A stretch of 64,000 nt of DNA from Ferdinandcohnia humi_A. Lineage in GTDB: Bacteria; Bacillota; Bacilli; Bacillales; Bacillaceae_L. Numbering within the stretch: position 1 is the stretch's first letter; every line of letters begins with the position of its first letter. Made by a program: the position numbers and the translations under genes. The stretch covers positions 62,001 to 126,000 of the forward strand of contig JBLKRX010000011.1 in the NCBI GenBank assembly GCA_047608075.1, given 5' to 3'. The notes beneath the pieces are model-generated. The model saw only the letters and a list, made by a program, of their open reading frames with translations. It searched no databases and was not told the DNA's origin. Positions 35,136-43,395 of the stretch are shown here, piece after piece.

Positions 35136-37724
35136 GTGAAAAAACTACTAGTTTCGACTATCCTTGCAGCAAGCACACTCGCGCCTACTATTGTTCATGG
35201 AGAGGAAAATGCAGCTTCAATTTCTTCTCAATCGCTCTCATTTCCATTTAATGTTCTATCAGACAAGGAAGTAATCCTTAGAAAAGGAGCTACCACTTCC
35301 TATCAACAGGTAACCACTCTCCCAATTGGAAAAGAGTATATGGTTATCGATCAGTTCATTAATGCAAATGGCGAAAAATGGTACCGTGTGGATTTAGGAT
35401 CTGTAAAAGGATGGGGATTAGCTGAATCTTTTTCAGCTACAGTTGAAAACGAACAACCAGCTGGACAGGATATTGTTGGTAAAACCTTAGCAATTTTAGA
35501 CAATCATACTCCTGTTCGTAAGGGTGCAACGACATCCTATGATATCGTTCAAACACTACCTTCCGGGTACAAAGCAACGATTATCGATTCATTTACAAAC
35601 TCAAGTGGAGAAGTCTGGTATCGAGTAGACTTAGGAACTCTAAAGGGCTGGGTCATTAGCACAGCGTTCCAAACTACTTCGACTGAAACAGAACTCCCTG
35701 AGGATCAAGAGACAAATGATTTTGCAAACCAAACTCCAACTCAGGATGTTGTGGGACAAACCCTAATCATTGGTACCAACAACACTCCAGTCCGTAAAGG
35801 GGCTACGAGTTCCTACGATATCGTGAAAACCTTAGCTTCTGGACAACAAGTTAAAATCATCGACACCTTTAAAAATGCAGCTAGTGAAACTTGGTATAGA
35901 GTCGACCTAGGTAGCGTAAAGGGTTGGGTCATCAGCACATCCTTCAAACAGGATACACCTACTACAAATCCATCAGATGGTTCTAGCAACCTTCCAGGTG
36001 GAGGAAATACTCAAGGTCCTAACGATTTAACGCAAGTGCTTGGAAAAACAGTATATAGTAACAGTCTTACAGTTCCCGTTCGTAAAGGTGCTACACCTAC
36101 ATATGCAACGGTTGCTACCTTGAAGCTTAACGAACAAGTTAAAGTAATTGATACTTTTACGCACACTACCGGAGAAGTTTGGTACCGTATTGAGCTTTCG
36201 TCAGGAATTAAGGGCTGGGTGGTTGCGACTTCTGTTCAAGAAACTCCTAGCATCAACAAGACATTCTATGTAAATGTGGACCATGCGATTGCAAGAAGTG
36301 GTCCGTCCTCTCAACTTGAGGAAGTAACTTCTTTTAGAAAAGGTTCTGCTGTTAAAGCAATCCAATCACAACATGATGAATCTCAACAGCTTTGGTACCA
36401 GATTGTGAACCAATTTGGAGAAACTGCTTGGATCAATTCTGCCGATGTTACAGAGACTGCAATTCCAATGAATGTAACAAAAATCGTTGGAACACGCCAA
36501 GCTACCCTATACAAAGGTGCAACGTTCCAATATGCTGTCGTTGAAAAGCTACCTTACAATTCGAAGGTTACTGTTCTTCAAGAGTTTGTAAATAATGAAA
36601 ACCAGACATGGGTACGGATCAAATCTGCATCAGGTAAAACTGGTTGGGTACCATCTTGGGAAATCTATGACTCTTTAAAAGATTATGATTACCTGTTTGC
36701 ATTAAATAATGCAACACTGCGAAAGGGTGCCTCTACTTCCTATGCAAAAATAGCAACTGTTTCAAAGGGCTCCTCATTAATCCGGCTATGGCAGCATGGT
36801 AATTGGGTAAACGTTGAAGACCTTAAAGGAAATCGTGGCTGGATTCAGCTATCAGAGACTTCAAAGACATCAATCACAAAGCTTTTAGTACCAACTTTTG
36901 AAGTGCAAAATGGCGACAATTATTTAATTTGGAACAAACCTTTCAATTTTAATTTGAAATATACAACTCTATCAAACAATCGATTACAGTTATCTGGTAA
37001 CCTAACACAAATAGATGTACCAGACATGTCGATTCCTGGTATCGAACGAATTGAAGTGAATAACGCAGATCCAGTTAACCAAACGGTGACACTTCAGTTC
37101 CAGCCTGGTTACACATTTACAATTCGAAACCATGAAAACACGGTATCCATAAAAGTTCATCAAGTTGGTCTTGTTGGTAAGAAAATTATTATCGATGCAG
37201 GCCATGGTGGTTCAGATCCAGGCGCAATTGGATACTCTGGCTTACGTGAAAAAGTGGTCACATTAGATACGGCAATGCTAATCAAGCAAGAGCTTGAAAA
37301 TGCGGGTGCAACCGTTCTTTTAACAAGAAGCTCTGATATGTATCTTCAGTTGTCAGAACGTACAGAAATTGCAAATCTATCAGACTATGACGCTTTTATT
37401 AGTGTTCATACAGACTCGTTTTCTACGACATCTAGAGGTACAACTACTTTCTACAATAGGTCACTTAACTTTAACTCAACAAAGAGTATTCAGTTGGCAG
37501 CTATTGTTCAAAAGCATTTGATTCAAAATCTAGGAACCTACAACCGTGGAACAAAAGAGCAAGAGTTCTACGTGAATAAGTACAATGGATTACCAAGTAT
37601 CTTAGTTGAGCTTGCGTTTATCTCAAATCCGAGAGAGGAAGGCTTGTTAAAAACACAAGAATTCCGTCAAAAGGCTGCAACAAGTATTAGACAAGGATTA
37701 GAGGAATATTTTTCAGCTTTTTAA
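35136..37724 (+). CDS. Secreted N-acetylmuramoyl-L-alanine amidase with seven SH3 repeats
   Basis: 862 residues with a signal peptide (cleavage near residue 22). Seven bacterial SH3-type repeats (about 40-100, 113-178, 206-270, 303-367, 376-438, 448-511, 518-575) share RKGATTSYxxVxTL...WYRVDLG..KGWV. They are followed by an AMIN-like beta domain (582-676) and an Amidase_3 domain (682-858). Zinc ligands are His690 (DAGHGG), Glu705 and His758 (SVHTD); the catalytic Glu825 lies in VELAF. It cleaves the MurNAc-L-Ala bond and binds wall via the SH3 repeats. GTG start after GGGGGATGACAA. It heads a three-gene set comparable to lytABC. Confidence 0.95.
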   Translation: MKKLLVSTILAASTLAPTIVHGEENAASISSQSLSFPFNVLSDKEVILRKGATTSYQQVTTLPIGKEYMVIDQFINANGEKWYRVDLGSVKGWGLAESFSATVENEQPAGQDIVGKTLAILDNHTPVRKGATTSYDIVQTLPSGYKATIIDSFTNSSGEVWYRVDLGTLKGWVISTAFQTTSTETELPEDQETNDFANQTPTQDVVGQTLIIGTNNTPVRKGATSSYDIVKTLASGQQVKIIDTFKNAASETWYRVDLGSVKGWVISTSFKQDTPTTNPSDGSSNLPGGGNTQGPNDLTQVLGKTVYSNSLTVPVRKGATPTYATVATLKLNEQVKVIDTFTHTTGEVWYRIELSSGIKGWVVATSVQETPSINKTFYVNVDHAIARSGPSSQLEEVTSFRKGSAVKAIQSQHDESQQLWYQIVNQFGETAWINSADVTETAIPMNVTKIVGTRQATLYKGATFQYAVVEKLPYNSKVTVLQEFVNNENQTWVRIKSASGKTGWVPSWEIYDSLKDYDYLFALNNATLRKGASTSYAKIATVSKGSSLIRLWQHGNWVNVEDLKGNRGWIQLSETSKTSITKLLVPTFEVQNGDNYLIWNKPFNFNLKYTTLSNNRLQLSGNLTQIDVPDMSIPGIERIEVNNADPVNQTVTLQFQPGYTFTIRNHENTVSIKVHQVGLVGKKIIIDAGHGGSDPGAIGYSGLREKVVTLDTAMLIKQELENAGATVLLTRSSDMYLQLSERTEIANLSDYDAFISVHTDSFSTTSRGTTTFYNRSLNFNSTKSIQLAAIVQKHLIQNLGTYNRGTKEQEFYVNKYNGLPSILVELAFISNPREEGLLKTQEFRQKAATSIRQGLEEYFSAF

Positions 37725-37749
37725 TCAATTAAATACTAGATAGAATAGA

Positions 37750-37795
37750 GAGGGATCTTCTTTTGCTTAATAAGTAAAAGATAGTCCCTTTCTAT
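37750..37795 (+). other. Imperfect long hairpin after the amidase gene
   Basis: The sequences around AGAGAGGGATCTTCTTTTG and TAAAAGATAGTCCCTTTCT form an imperfect stem of roughly 18 bp. No T run follows, so it may act as an mRNA 3' stabiliser or attenuator between the amidase and SH3 genes. Confidence 0.4.
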
Positions 37796-37837
37796 GGGTG
37801 TATGGGTTTTTAAAATACATTTTCAGGGGGAATTCAT

Positions 37838-38521
37838 ATGAAATATAAAAAGACGATTATCGGTGGTGCGTTGGCTTTCGGTATCGGGGTAGCTGCTTTC
37901 TTACCGTCAACAATCACTGCATCAAATAATGTTATCCTAGCAAGTGTAGATTGGGTTACCTCACAATTAAACCCAATTAACTCTAAAATTACTGCACTAG
38001 AATCAAAAATTAATAGCCAGCAACAAGAGATTAATAGCTTAAAACAGCAGTTATCAAACGGTGGTGTTGTGGTTACACCTCCTCCAAGCTCAACTATTCC
38101 AAGCACAGTCTATGTTTCAAAAAATAATGTAACGATTCACTCTGGTGCTACAAGAGATTACCGTGTTATAGCGACTAAATCAGCTGGAGCACAGCTAAAA
38201 GTAATTGACACGTTTAACGGATCAACTGGGGTATGGTACCGTGTCGAAGTATCTTCTACTGTTAAAGGATGGATCTTCTCAGGTGATATCTCAACAACTC
38301 CTGTATCAGTATCTGAACCTTCAACTGTTGTAGCAAAGAGTGAAACCAAGATTCGCAAAGGCGCTACAACTTCCTATCCTGTAGTCAAAACTGTTGCTAG
38401 CGGTACATCATTAAAATACATCTCAGCTTTTACAAATGCTGCAGGTGAAACGTGGTATAATGTTGAGATTTCCGGATTACGTGGTTGGGTGAACAGCAGT
38501 CTTGTCGAGGTGAAGGCATAA
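37838..38521 (+). CDS. Secreted SH3-repeat protein with coiled coil
   Basis: 227 residues. A hydrophobic N-terminal signal or anchor (about 5-28) precedes a short coiled coil (INSKITALESKINSQQQEINSLKQQL), a Pro-rich linker (VVVTPPPSSTIPS) and two bacterial SH3 repeats (about 90-150, 165-225) closely related to those of the flanking genes (IRKGATTSYPVVKTV). No catalytic domain. It may anchor or assemble the amidase and its enhancer at the wall, as LytA does in B. subtilis, although LytA is a lipoprotein and this is not. It ends one base before the next start codon. Confidence 0.85.
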   Translation: MKYKKTIIGGALAFGIGVAAFLPSTITASNNVILASVDWVTSQLNPINSKITALESKINSQQQEINSLKQQLSNGGVVVTPPPSSTIPSTVYVSKNNVTIHSGATRDYRVIATKSAGAQLKVIDTFNGSTGVWYRVEVSSTVKGWIFSGDISTTPVSVSEPSTVVAKSETKIRKGATTSYPVVKTVASGTSLKYISAFTNAAGETWYNVEISGLRGWVNSSLVEVKA

Positions 38522-38522
38522 A

Positions 38523-40034
38523 ATGAGGAAATTCCTATTTTTGTCTCTTTCTCTATTGTTGTTCTTTTCGTTCCCAACACATCAACATGCGGAAACAGTG
38601 ACATATCCGAATCAAGTGAATGTGTCAATTTACTCAAGCACTTCTTTTTCAATCAATCTAGCTGGAACCTATCAGCTAGTAAACCTACAAACGGGTGAAA
38701 AAAGCATCCTATCAACTGGTTCGAAAACAGTAACTAAATCAGGCAGCAATGTGACACTAACAGATGGTGCTACTGTTTACCAATCAAGCACTGGTTTTAA
38801 AATGAATGAAATCCAAGGTGGAGTAAAGCAAGTTAGCTTTTTGGCAGACACTCCAATTTACAAAGGAGCTACAACTAGTTACGCGATTGCAACAGTTGCA
38901 CCAAAAGGATCAATTGCCGCATATAACGATACATTTACAAACGGTAGTGGTGAAATTTGGTATAATGTTACACTAAATGGAACAACTGGTTGGGTACAAA
39001 GCGTGTCTTCACAGCTTATCGATTCCCCTGTAGTTCCACTTGCAACGGTGAATAACCTAAAATATCGCGGAAGCTTCGAACTAAAGCCAAGTGGTGAAAA
39101 GGTACAGGTTATCAACCAGCTTGACATGGAAGACTATTTAAAAGGTGTCGTACCAAGTGAAATGCCATCTTCATGGCATATAGAAGCACTAAAAGCACAA
39201 GCCATCGCGGCACGAAGCTATGCACAAAACTCTATGAATCTATCAAACACAACGTCTAGCCAGGTATACCGTGGCTTTAGTGGGGAAACAGCACGAACAA
39301 ACCAAGCCATCGAAGAAACAAAAGGATTACTTGTAAAATACAACGGAAAACCAATCCAAACCTTCTTCTACTCAACAAGTGGTGGACGCACATCGAACGT
39401 TGGTGACGTTTGGAACTCAAACCAAAGCTCGTTCCCATATTTAGTGAGTGTGGAAGATAAGTATGAAGTTTCACCGTATAGCAGCTGGAGCTACACATTT
39501 TCAGCTTTATCTGTTTTAAAACAATTTGGATTTAACGATTCCACGATATTATATGACGTACTTTCAGTACCATCCGGGGCAAACGGAGAAGTACGAGCGG
39601 TAACAGTTAAAACAAGCAATGGGGACAAAACAATAAGCGGTAACGAAAGCGTTATTCGCAAACTATTCCCTACAGGCGAATCAAAATACTACAATCAAAT
39701 TCTATCAAACTGGTTTACGATTAAAGTGAACAAAGAACAAAAAGACCTAAGCGTTCAAACCGCTGCAGGAACGGAAGATTTATCAGCTGTTAAAGGACAA
39801 ATGGTACAAACAGCAGCCGGTGTACAAACCATCTCCGAAGAAAACGTAACCGTTCAAACCGCAAACGGGCGAATCTCAACCGTCGGTGGAGTCGACTCCA
39901 TCGTCCTAAACGGAAAAGGCTGGGGCCACCGCATCGGCATGAGCCAATACGGCGCCAAAGGCTACGCCGAAAACGGCTGGACCGCCGAACAAATCCTCAC
40001 CCACTACTTCCAAGGGACCACCGTGTCGAAATAG
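38523..40034 (+). CDS. SpoIID/LytB domain protein with SH3 repeat (amidase enhancer)
   Basis: 503 residues with signal peptide (FLSLSLLLFFSFPTHQHAE). An SH3-like segment (about 105-165, IYKGATTSYAIA) is followed by the SpoIID domain (MEDYLKGVVPSEMPSSWHIEALKAQAIAARSYA, TFFYSTSGGRT, GWGHRIGMSQYGAKGYAENGWTAEQILTHYF). SpoIID family members are lytic transglycosylases acting on denuded glycan; LytB stimulates the LytC amidase. It begins one base after the previous stop codon with GAGGTGAAGG upstream, so it is strongly coupled. The 3' third is compositionally richer in C and A than the rest. Confidence 0.93.
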   Translation: MRKFLFLSLSLLLFFSFPTHQHAETVTYPNQVNVSIYSSTSFSINLAGTYQLVNLQTGEKSILSTGSKTVTKSGSNVTLTDGATVYQSSTGFKMNEIQGGVKQVSFLADTPIYKGATTSYAIATVAPKGSIAAYNDTFTNGSGEIWYNVTLNGTTGWVQSVSSQLIDSPVVPLATVNNLKYRGSFELKPSGEKVQVINQLDMEDYLKGVVPSEMPSSWHIEALKAQAIAARSYAQNSMNLSNTTSSQVYRGFSGETARTNQAIEETKGLLVKYNGKPIQTFFYSTSGGRTSNVGDVWNSNQSSFPYLVSVEDKYEVSPYSSWSYTFSALSVLKQFGFNDSTILYDVLSVPSGANGEVRAVTVKTSNGDKTISGNESVIRKLFPTGESKYYNQILSNWFTIKVNKEQKDLSVQTAAGTEDLSAVKGQMVQTAAGVQTISEENVTVQTANGRISTVGGVDSIVLNGKGWGHRIGMSQYGAKGYAENGWTAEQILTHYFQGTTVSK

Positions 40035-40064
40035 AGGTACGCGGGGGGACACGGGTGGGACATG

Positions 40065-40224
40065 GGGACAGGTTCCTTGTCCCAGTTTGTGGTGGTGTGA
40101 CGCGGGGACAGGTTCCTTGTCCCAACCCGAGAGGCAGATCATCTGCCTTTTTTTTGTGGTGGGACATGGGGACAGGTTCCTTGTCCCGGTTTGTGGTGGG
40201 ACGCGGGGACAGGTTCCTTGTCCC
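40065..40224 (+). repeat. Four REP-like palindromes at the 3' side of the RAYT gene
   Basis: Identical cores GGGACAGGTTCCTTGTCCC at 40065-40083, 40105-40123, 40169-40187 and 40206-40224, each preceded by GACATG or GACGCG plus G. They lie between the lytB-like stop codon and the RAYT stop codon. The lytB-like terminator sits between copies two and three. Confidence 0.95.
40132..40155 (+). terminator. Terminator of the SH3/lytB-like operon
   Basis: AGGCAGA-TCA-TCTGCCT followed by T7 on the plus strand, embedded in the palindrome cluster. Confidence 0.9.
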
Positions 40225-40261
40225 AACCTGCAAATCTACTATAACATCCCAGTTTCTCCTC

Positions 40262-41023
40262 CTACCTTGCCCTATCAATAACACTTTTCGAGATTCCTGT
40301 TACCCTTGAAATTTGCCTCACCGATACACCTTTTAGCTTTTTCAAATCTGCTAATGCTGCATCCCTCTCCTTTTTCTCCATCTGTTGCAACAAGCTATTA
40401 CTAGCGAACCCCATCTTATGCAAATGCTCAATTACTTGATTATCTGATACTCTTACATCGAAATCATTATCTAGGCATTTATCATCATTAGATTTACTCA
40501 TGTAATCCCTAAATAATTTGATCGCACTCTCTCGCTCAGACGAAAACAACTTCAACCCCATATCAACGTCAATTATATCAGCCTTCCCTACGTATTCATG
40601 TATGCTTGTCCACTTGCTTTCAAATACATCCTTCCCCAATCCAGCTTTAACCGGATTTTGATGAATGTACCGTAATACCGTTAAAAAATACCTTGTGGTT
40701 TCAACATTTTCACTCTTAAATCGCTCCTGAAACAAATGTCCACACCGTTCGTATTTCGTATTGTACCAATATACATAACTTGAGCTTATTCTTTTAATAA
40801 TATTGGAAATCCCCTCTTCCGACTCCTGTATTAGCAAATGCACATGATTATCCATCAAACAGTAACCATATACCTTGAAATTACTTACCCCTTTAAAGTT
40901 TTTTAATGTCTTCAAAAATCTAATCCTATCAACAATTTCTTCAAAAATAACTTGTTTATTAATACCCCGTAGCATTACATGATAAACACCAGTACTACTC
41001 TTTTTCCTTGGAATTCTTGTCAC
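40262..41023 (-). CDS. REP-associated tyrosine transposase (RAYT, Y1/HUH type)
   Basis: A 253-residue single-strand DNA transposase of the IS200-related Y1 family. The HUH motif is His60-Val-His62 (YCLMDNHVHLLI); a Tyr cluster at about 83-91 (SSYVYWYNTKYERCGHLFQERFKSE) includes the likely catalytic Tyr, and RYIHQNPVKAGL is the typical RAYT helix. The C-terminus adds a helix-turn-helix (VSVRQISRVTGISKSVID). GTG start at 41023, with GAGGTGA eight bases before. It is flanked by palindromes on its 3' side only, a single copy in the window, and lacks IS ends, as in domesticated RAYTs. It probably acts on the GGGACA palindromes; this is inference. Confidence 0.93.
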   Translation of the reverse strand: MTRIPRKKSSTGVYHVMLRGINKQVIFEEIVDRIRFLKTLKNFKGVSNFKVYGYCLMDNHVHLLIQESEEGISNIIKRISSSYVYWYNTKYERCGHLFQERFKSENVETTRYFLTVLRYIHQNPVKAGLGKDVFESKWTSIHEYVGKADIIDVDMGLKLFSSERESAIKLFRDYMSKSNDDKCLDNDFDVRVSDNQVIEHLHKMGFASNSLLQQMEKKERDAALADLKKLKGVSVRQISRVTGISKSVIDRAR

Positions 41024-41629
41024 AAAATAAATCACCTCAAGTTTTATATTTTTTGGATCTGTTAAGGAACAATATTGTATGAAGTAGAAATATGCGAAAC
41101 TCTTGTGGGAAAAGCGGTTAAGTGGAGACACTATAGGTGCATATCAGGAGGCTCCCGAACAGTCCGAGGAAAGCGAGTGAATTGGAGCAAACAACAACAG
41201 CAAAGTTTAACATTGTCTATTTTTAAAAATAAAGTTCTGCCCAGTAGAGAAATGTGCTTGCAAATGAAGATTAGTAAGTAGGATAATAATTTCGTTTTTC
41301 ATTGTGGATTTCTAATAGTACATAGGAGAAAATGAAAAGGATAATAGTACTTTGAAGAACGGTAGAAGCTATATTACATGTATGTGAGGAAGTAAGAGTG
41401 AAATCATATCTATCATTCTATATGAAAACGAATAATCCTGCTTGTTAATTAAACATTTATTCTCTAAAAGATTTAGGTTATGTCTATAAAGAAGGTAACA
41501 AGAACTATGAATACATATTTAGCTTTATTATCCCACCTATGCGATACCCAATAATACTAAAGGAGACATTGGACATATTAAAAATGCAACTCTCTCTGGA
41601 ACAATCTTTCACGAATTCTAAATATGCTG

Positions 41630-41705
41630 GTTGAACAATACAAGGGCTTTATAAAAAAGCCCTACTTCTATATTTAGAAATAGGGCTTTCATTAAATTGT
41701 TCAAC
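41630..41705. repeat. Inverted repeat GTTGAACAAT enclosing a terminator hairpin
   Basis: GTTGAACAAT at 41630-41639 and ATTGTTCAAC at 41696-41705 are perfect inverted copies bracketing the terminator hairpin. A small mobile-element remnant or an extended terminator base stem are both possible. Confidence 0.7.
41652..41688 (-). terminator. Terminator at the end of the polysaccharide cluster
   Basis: Minus strand: AAGCCCTATTTCTA pairs with TAGAAGTAGGGCTT (one mismatch, 14-bp stem), followed by TTTTT. Confidence 0.88.
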
Positions 41706-41716
41706 TTTACACAATT

Positions 41717-41780
41717 GGGACAAGGAACCTGTCCCCGTTGTCCCATTACTGGGAAACGGAGCCTGTACCTGCGTCCCGCT
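41717..41780 (-). repeat. REP-like palindrome plus a degenerate copy reaching into a gene
   Basis: GGGACAAGGAACCTGTCCC at 41717-41735 is a full copy. A decayed copy (GGGAAACGGAGCCTGTACC...GTCCC, about 41751-41780) overlaps the last 12 codons of the glycosyltransferase gene. Confidence 0.8.
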
Positions 41781-43005
41781 GTCCTTCCCGCTCTTCCAAA
41801 TTCCTCAACATTTCGTCGACGATGCTGGACCAGGAGTATTCGTTGATAGCAAGGCTTCTTCCGTTTTCAGAAAGTTGCTTGTATTCGTCTTCAGATAGCT
41901 TCATTAGGTTTTTTATTTCAGCTGCGATTCCTTCTGGATCTTCTGGTGGTGCAATGCGTCCACAATTGTAATCCAACAGGATTTGTGCACTTTCCCCGCT
42001 TCCGCAGTATAAAACAGGCGTACCTGTTGAAATCGCTGGGAAAATCTTAGATGGTCTCGCACCTTTGAATAATTCAATATTCCGTAATGAAACAATACTA
42101 TAATCAGTTATAGAAAAAATGTCAGGCATCCTTGAAACAGGTACAGAACCGTAAAAAGTTACGTTTGTTAAATCCAAATCCTCTTTCATCTTGAGTAACT
42201 TTTCCTTTTCTTGTCCATCACCTACGAATAGAAAATGTACATTCGGTTCATTATCCTTCAAGAGAGCTGCCGCTTCTAGGACTGAATCCAATCCTTGGGC
42301 ATACCCAAGAGCACCAGCGTATGTAAAAACAGTCTTTCCGTGAAGACCGATTTCATCAATAAGTGCTTGGTCCTTTGGCTTTGGTACAAACACCTCTGTA
42401 TTTACACCGTTGGGCAATAGAAAAACATCTTCCTCTTTTTTACCATGCCTAACCATGTAGTCTTTAATGCCATCTGTTGCCGTAGCAATTTTCCACGATT
42501 TGCGATATAAGAATAGCTCAAGCCATCTAGACAGCTTAATAAAACTTTGATTCTTTAGTATTCCTAGCTCAACAGCGGATTCCGGCCAAATATCAGCAAC
42601 ATTAAAAACAAACTTGGCACGCTTTAGTTTTGCACCAAGGTAACCTGTAATCCCAAGAAACAAAGGTGGTGAATTACAAATGATCACATCCGTTGGCTTT
42701 GCCTTCAACAGCCCATAAAATGAACTAAATGTAAATGAAAAATAAGAAGCAAGCCTCTTCCAAAAGCTACCCTTTGGAGACGGATAAATCCATGTTCGGT
42801 AAACAGGAATATCATCATAGAGTTCATATTGATAGAACTTCCCTTTATACTCATCCGGAATAACTCCCATAGGATGATGAGGAAAAGCCGTCACTACCTC
42901 AATTTGATGACCTCTTTTTAAAAGCTCCTTACTTACCTCATATACACGTATTTGTGGTGCACCTGTTTCTGGTGGAAAATGCTGACATAAATAAATGATT
43001 CTCAT
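41746..43005 (-). CDS. Family 4 glycosyltransferase (WbuB-like)
   Basis: A 419-residue GT-B enzyme that would add a sugar from a nucleotide donor to an undecaprenyl-linked polysaccharide intermediate. N-terminal MRIIYLCQHFPPETGAPQIRVYEVSKELLKRGH and FVFNVADIWPESAVELGIL resemble WbuB-type (N-acetylfucosaminyl) transferases; the C-terminal donor site includes VFTYAGALGYAQGLDSVLEAA and GTPVLYCGSGESA. The last residues (GQRDAGTGSVSQ) are encoded by a degenerate palindrome, so the native C-terminus was probably altered. It lies 390 bp downstream of galU beyond the 38-bp array, last of the cluster. Confidence 0.92.
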   Translation of the reverse strand: MRIIYLCQHFPPETGAPQIRVYEVSKELLKRGHQIEVVTAFPHHPMGVIPDEYKGKFYQYELYDDIPVYRTWIYPSPKGSFWKRLASYFSFTFSSFYGLLKAKPTDVIICNSPPLFLGITGYLGAKLKRAKFVFNVADIWPESAVELGILKNQSFIKLSRWLELFLYRKSWKIATATDGIKDYMVRHGKKEEDVFLLPNGVNTEVFVPKPKDQALIDEIGLHGKTVFTYAGALGYAQGLDSVLEAAALLKDNEPNVHFLFVGDGQEKEKLLKMKEDLDLTNVTFYGSVPVSRMPDIFSITDYSIVSLRNIELFKGARPSKIFPAISTGTPVLYCGSGESAQILLDYNCGRIAPPEDPEGIAAEIKNLMKLSEDEYKQLSENGRSLAINEYSWSSIVDEMLRNLEEREGQRDAGTGSVSQ

Positions 43006-43121
43006 TTCCCGCTACTCCAATCAATCAACTATCAAAGTTACAACTCCGATAGCGTATAAGTTTTTCTTATAAAATAAAGGGTTCCTCGAGTCCGAAGGAC
43101 AACCTTTTTGGGTTCATGTCT

Positions 43122-43388
43122 GGGACAAGGAACCTGTCCCTCTGTCCCACTCTCATTCTGGGACAAGGAACCTGTCCCCATGTCCCACTCTCATTCTGGG
43201 ACAAGGAACCTGGCCCCGCGTCCCACTCTCATCCTGGGACAAGGAACCTGTCCCCATGTCCCACTCTCATTCTGGGACAAGGAACCTGTCCCCATGTCCC
43301 ACTCTCATTCCGGGACAAGGAACCTGTCCCCATGTCCCACTCTCATTCTGGGACAAGGAACCTGGCCCCATGTCCCAGCAACCCCATG
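43122..43388 (-). repeat. Tandem array: seven 38-bp units of the REP-like palindrome
   Basis: Cores GGGACAAGGAACCTGTCCC (or TGGCCCC variants in units three and seven) start at 43122, 43160, 43198, 43236, 43274, 43312 and 43350, exactly 38 bp apart. Each is followed by a conserved linker of the form CATGTCCCACTCTCATTCT. The array fills the gap between galU and the downstream glycosyltransferase gene. Open frames of up to 136 codons across it are artefacts of a period whose three-fold multiple is readable. Confidence 0.97.
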
Positions 43389-43395
43389 TCCCAAC

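Larger units (their letters stand above)
41024..41745. other. Intergenic region between RAYT and the glycosyltransferase gene
   Basis: 720 bp without a confident gene. At about 41133-41176 lies a remnant (GGAGGCTCCCGAAC...CGAGGAAAGCGAGTG) of the element found complete at 61898-62003. At 41451-41633 an open stretch without a start codon (GYVYKEGNKNYEYIF...) may be a gene fragment. The nested inverted repeat and the terminator for the polysaccharide cluster follow (41630-41705), then one palindrome copy. Confidence 0.55.

Noticed and set aside
39906..40309. Several 64-106 codon frames over the palindromes beside the RAYT gene
   Set aside because: Composed of repeat sequence (GTRNLSP-like) and overlapping in both strands; no independent coding evidence.
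41451..41633. Possible gene fragment (GYVYKEGNKNYEYIF...)
   Set aside because: Open but without a start codon or ribosome site; at best a decayed remnant, so not listed as a gene.
43122..43388. CRISPR array
   Set aside because: Repeats and intervening linkers are both constant, no unique spacers, no cas genes nearby, and the core is the dispersed REP-like palindrome.
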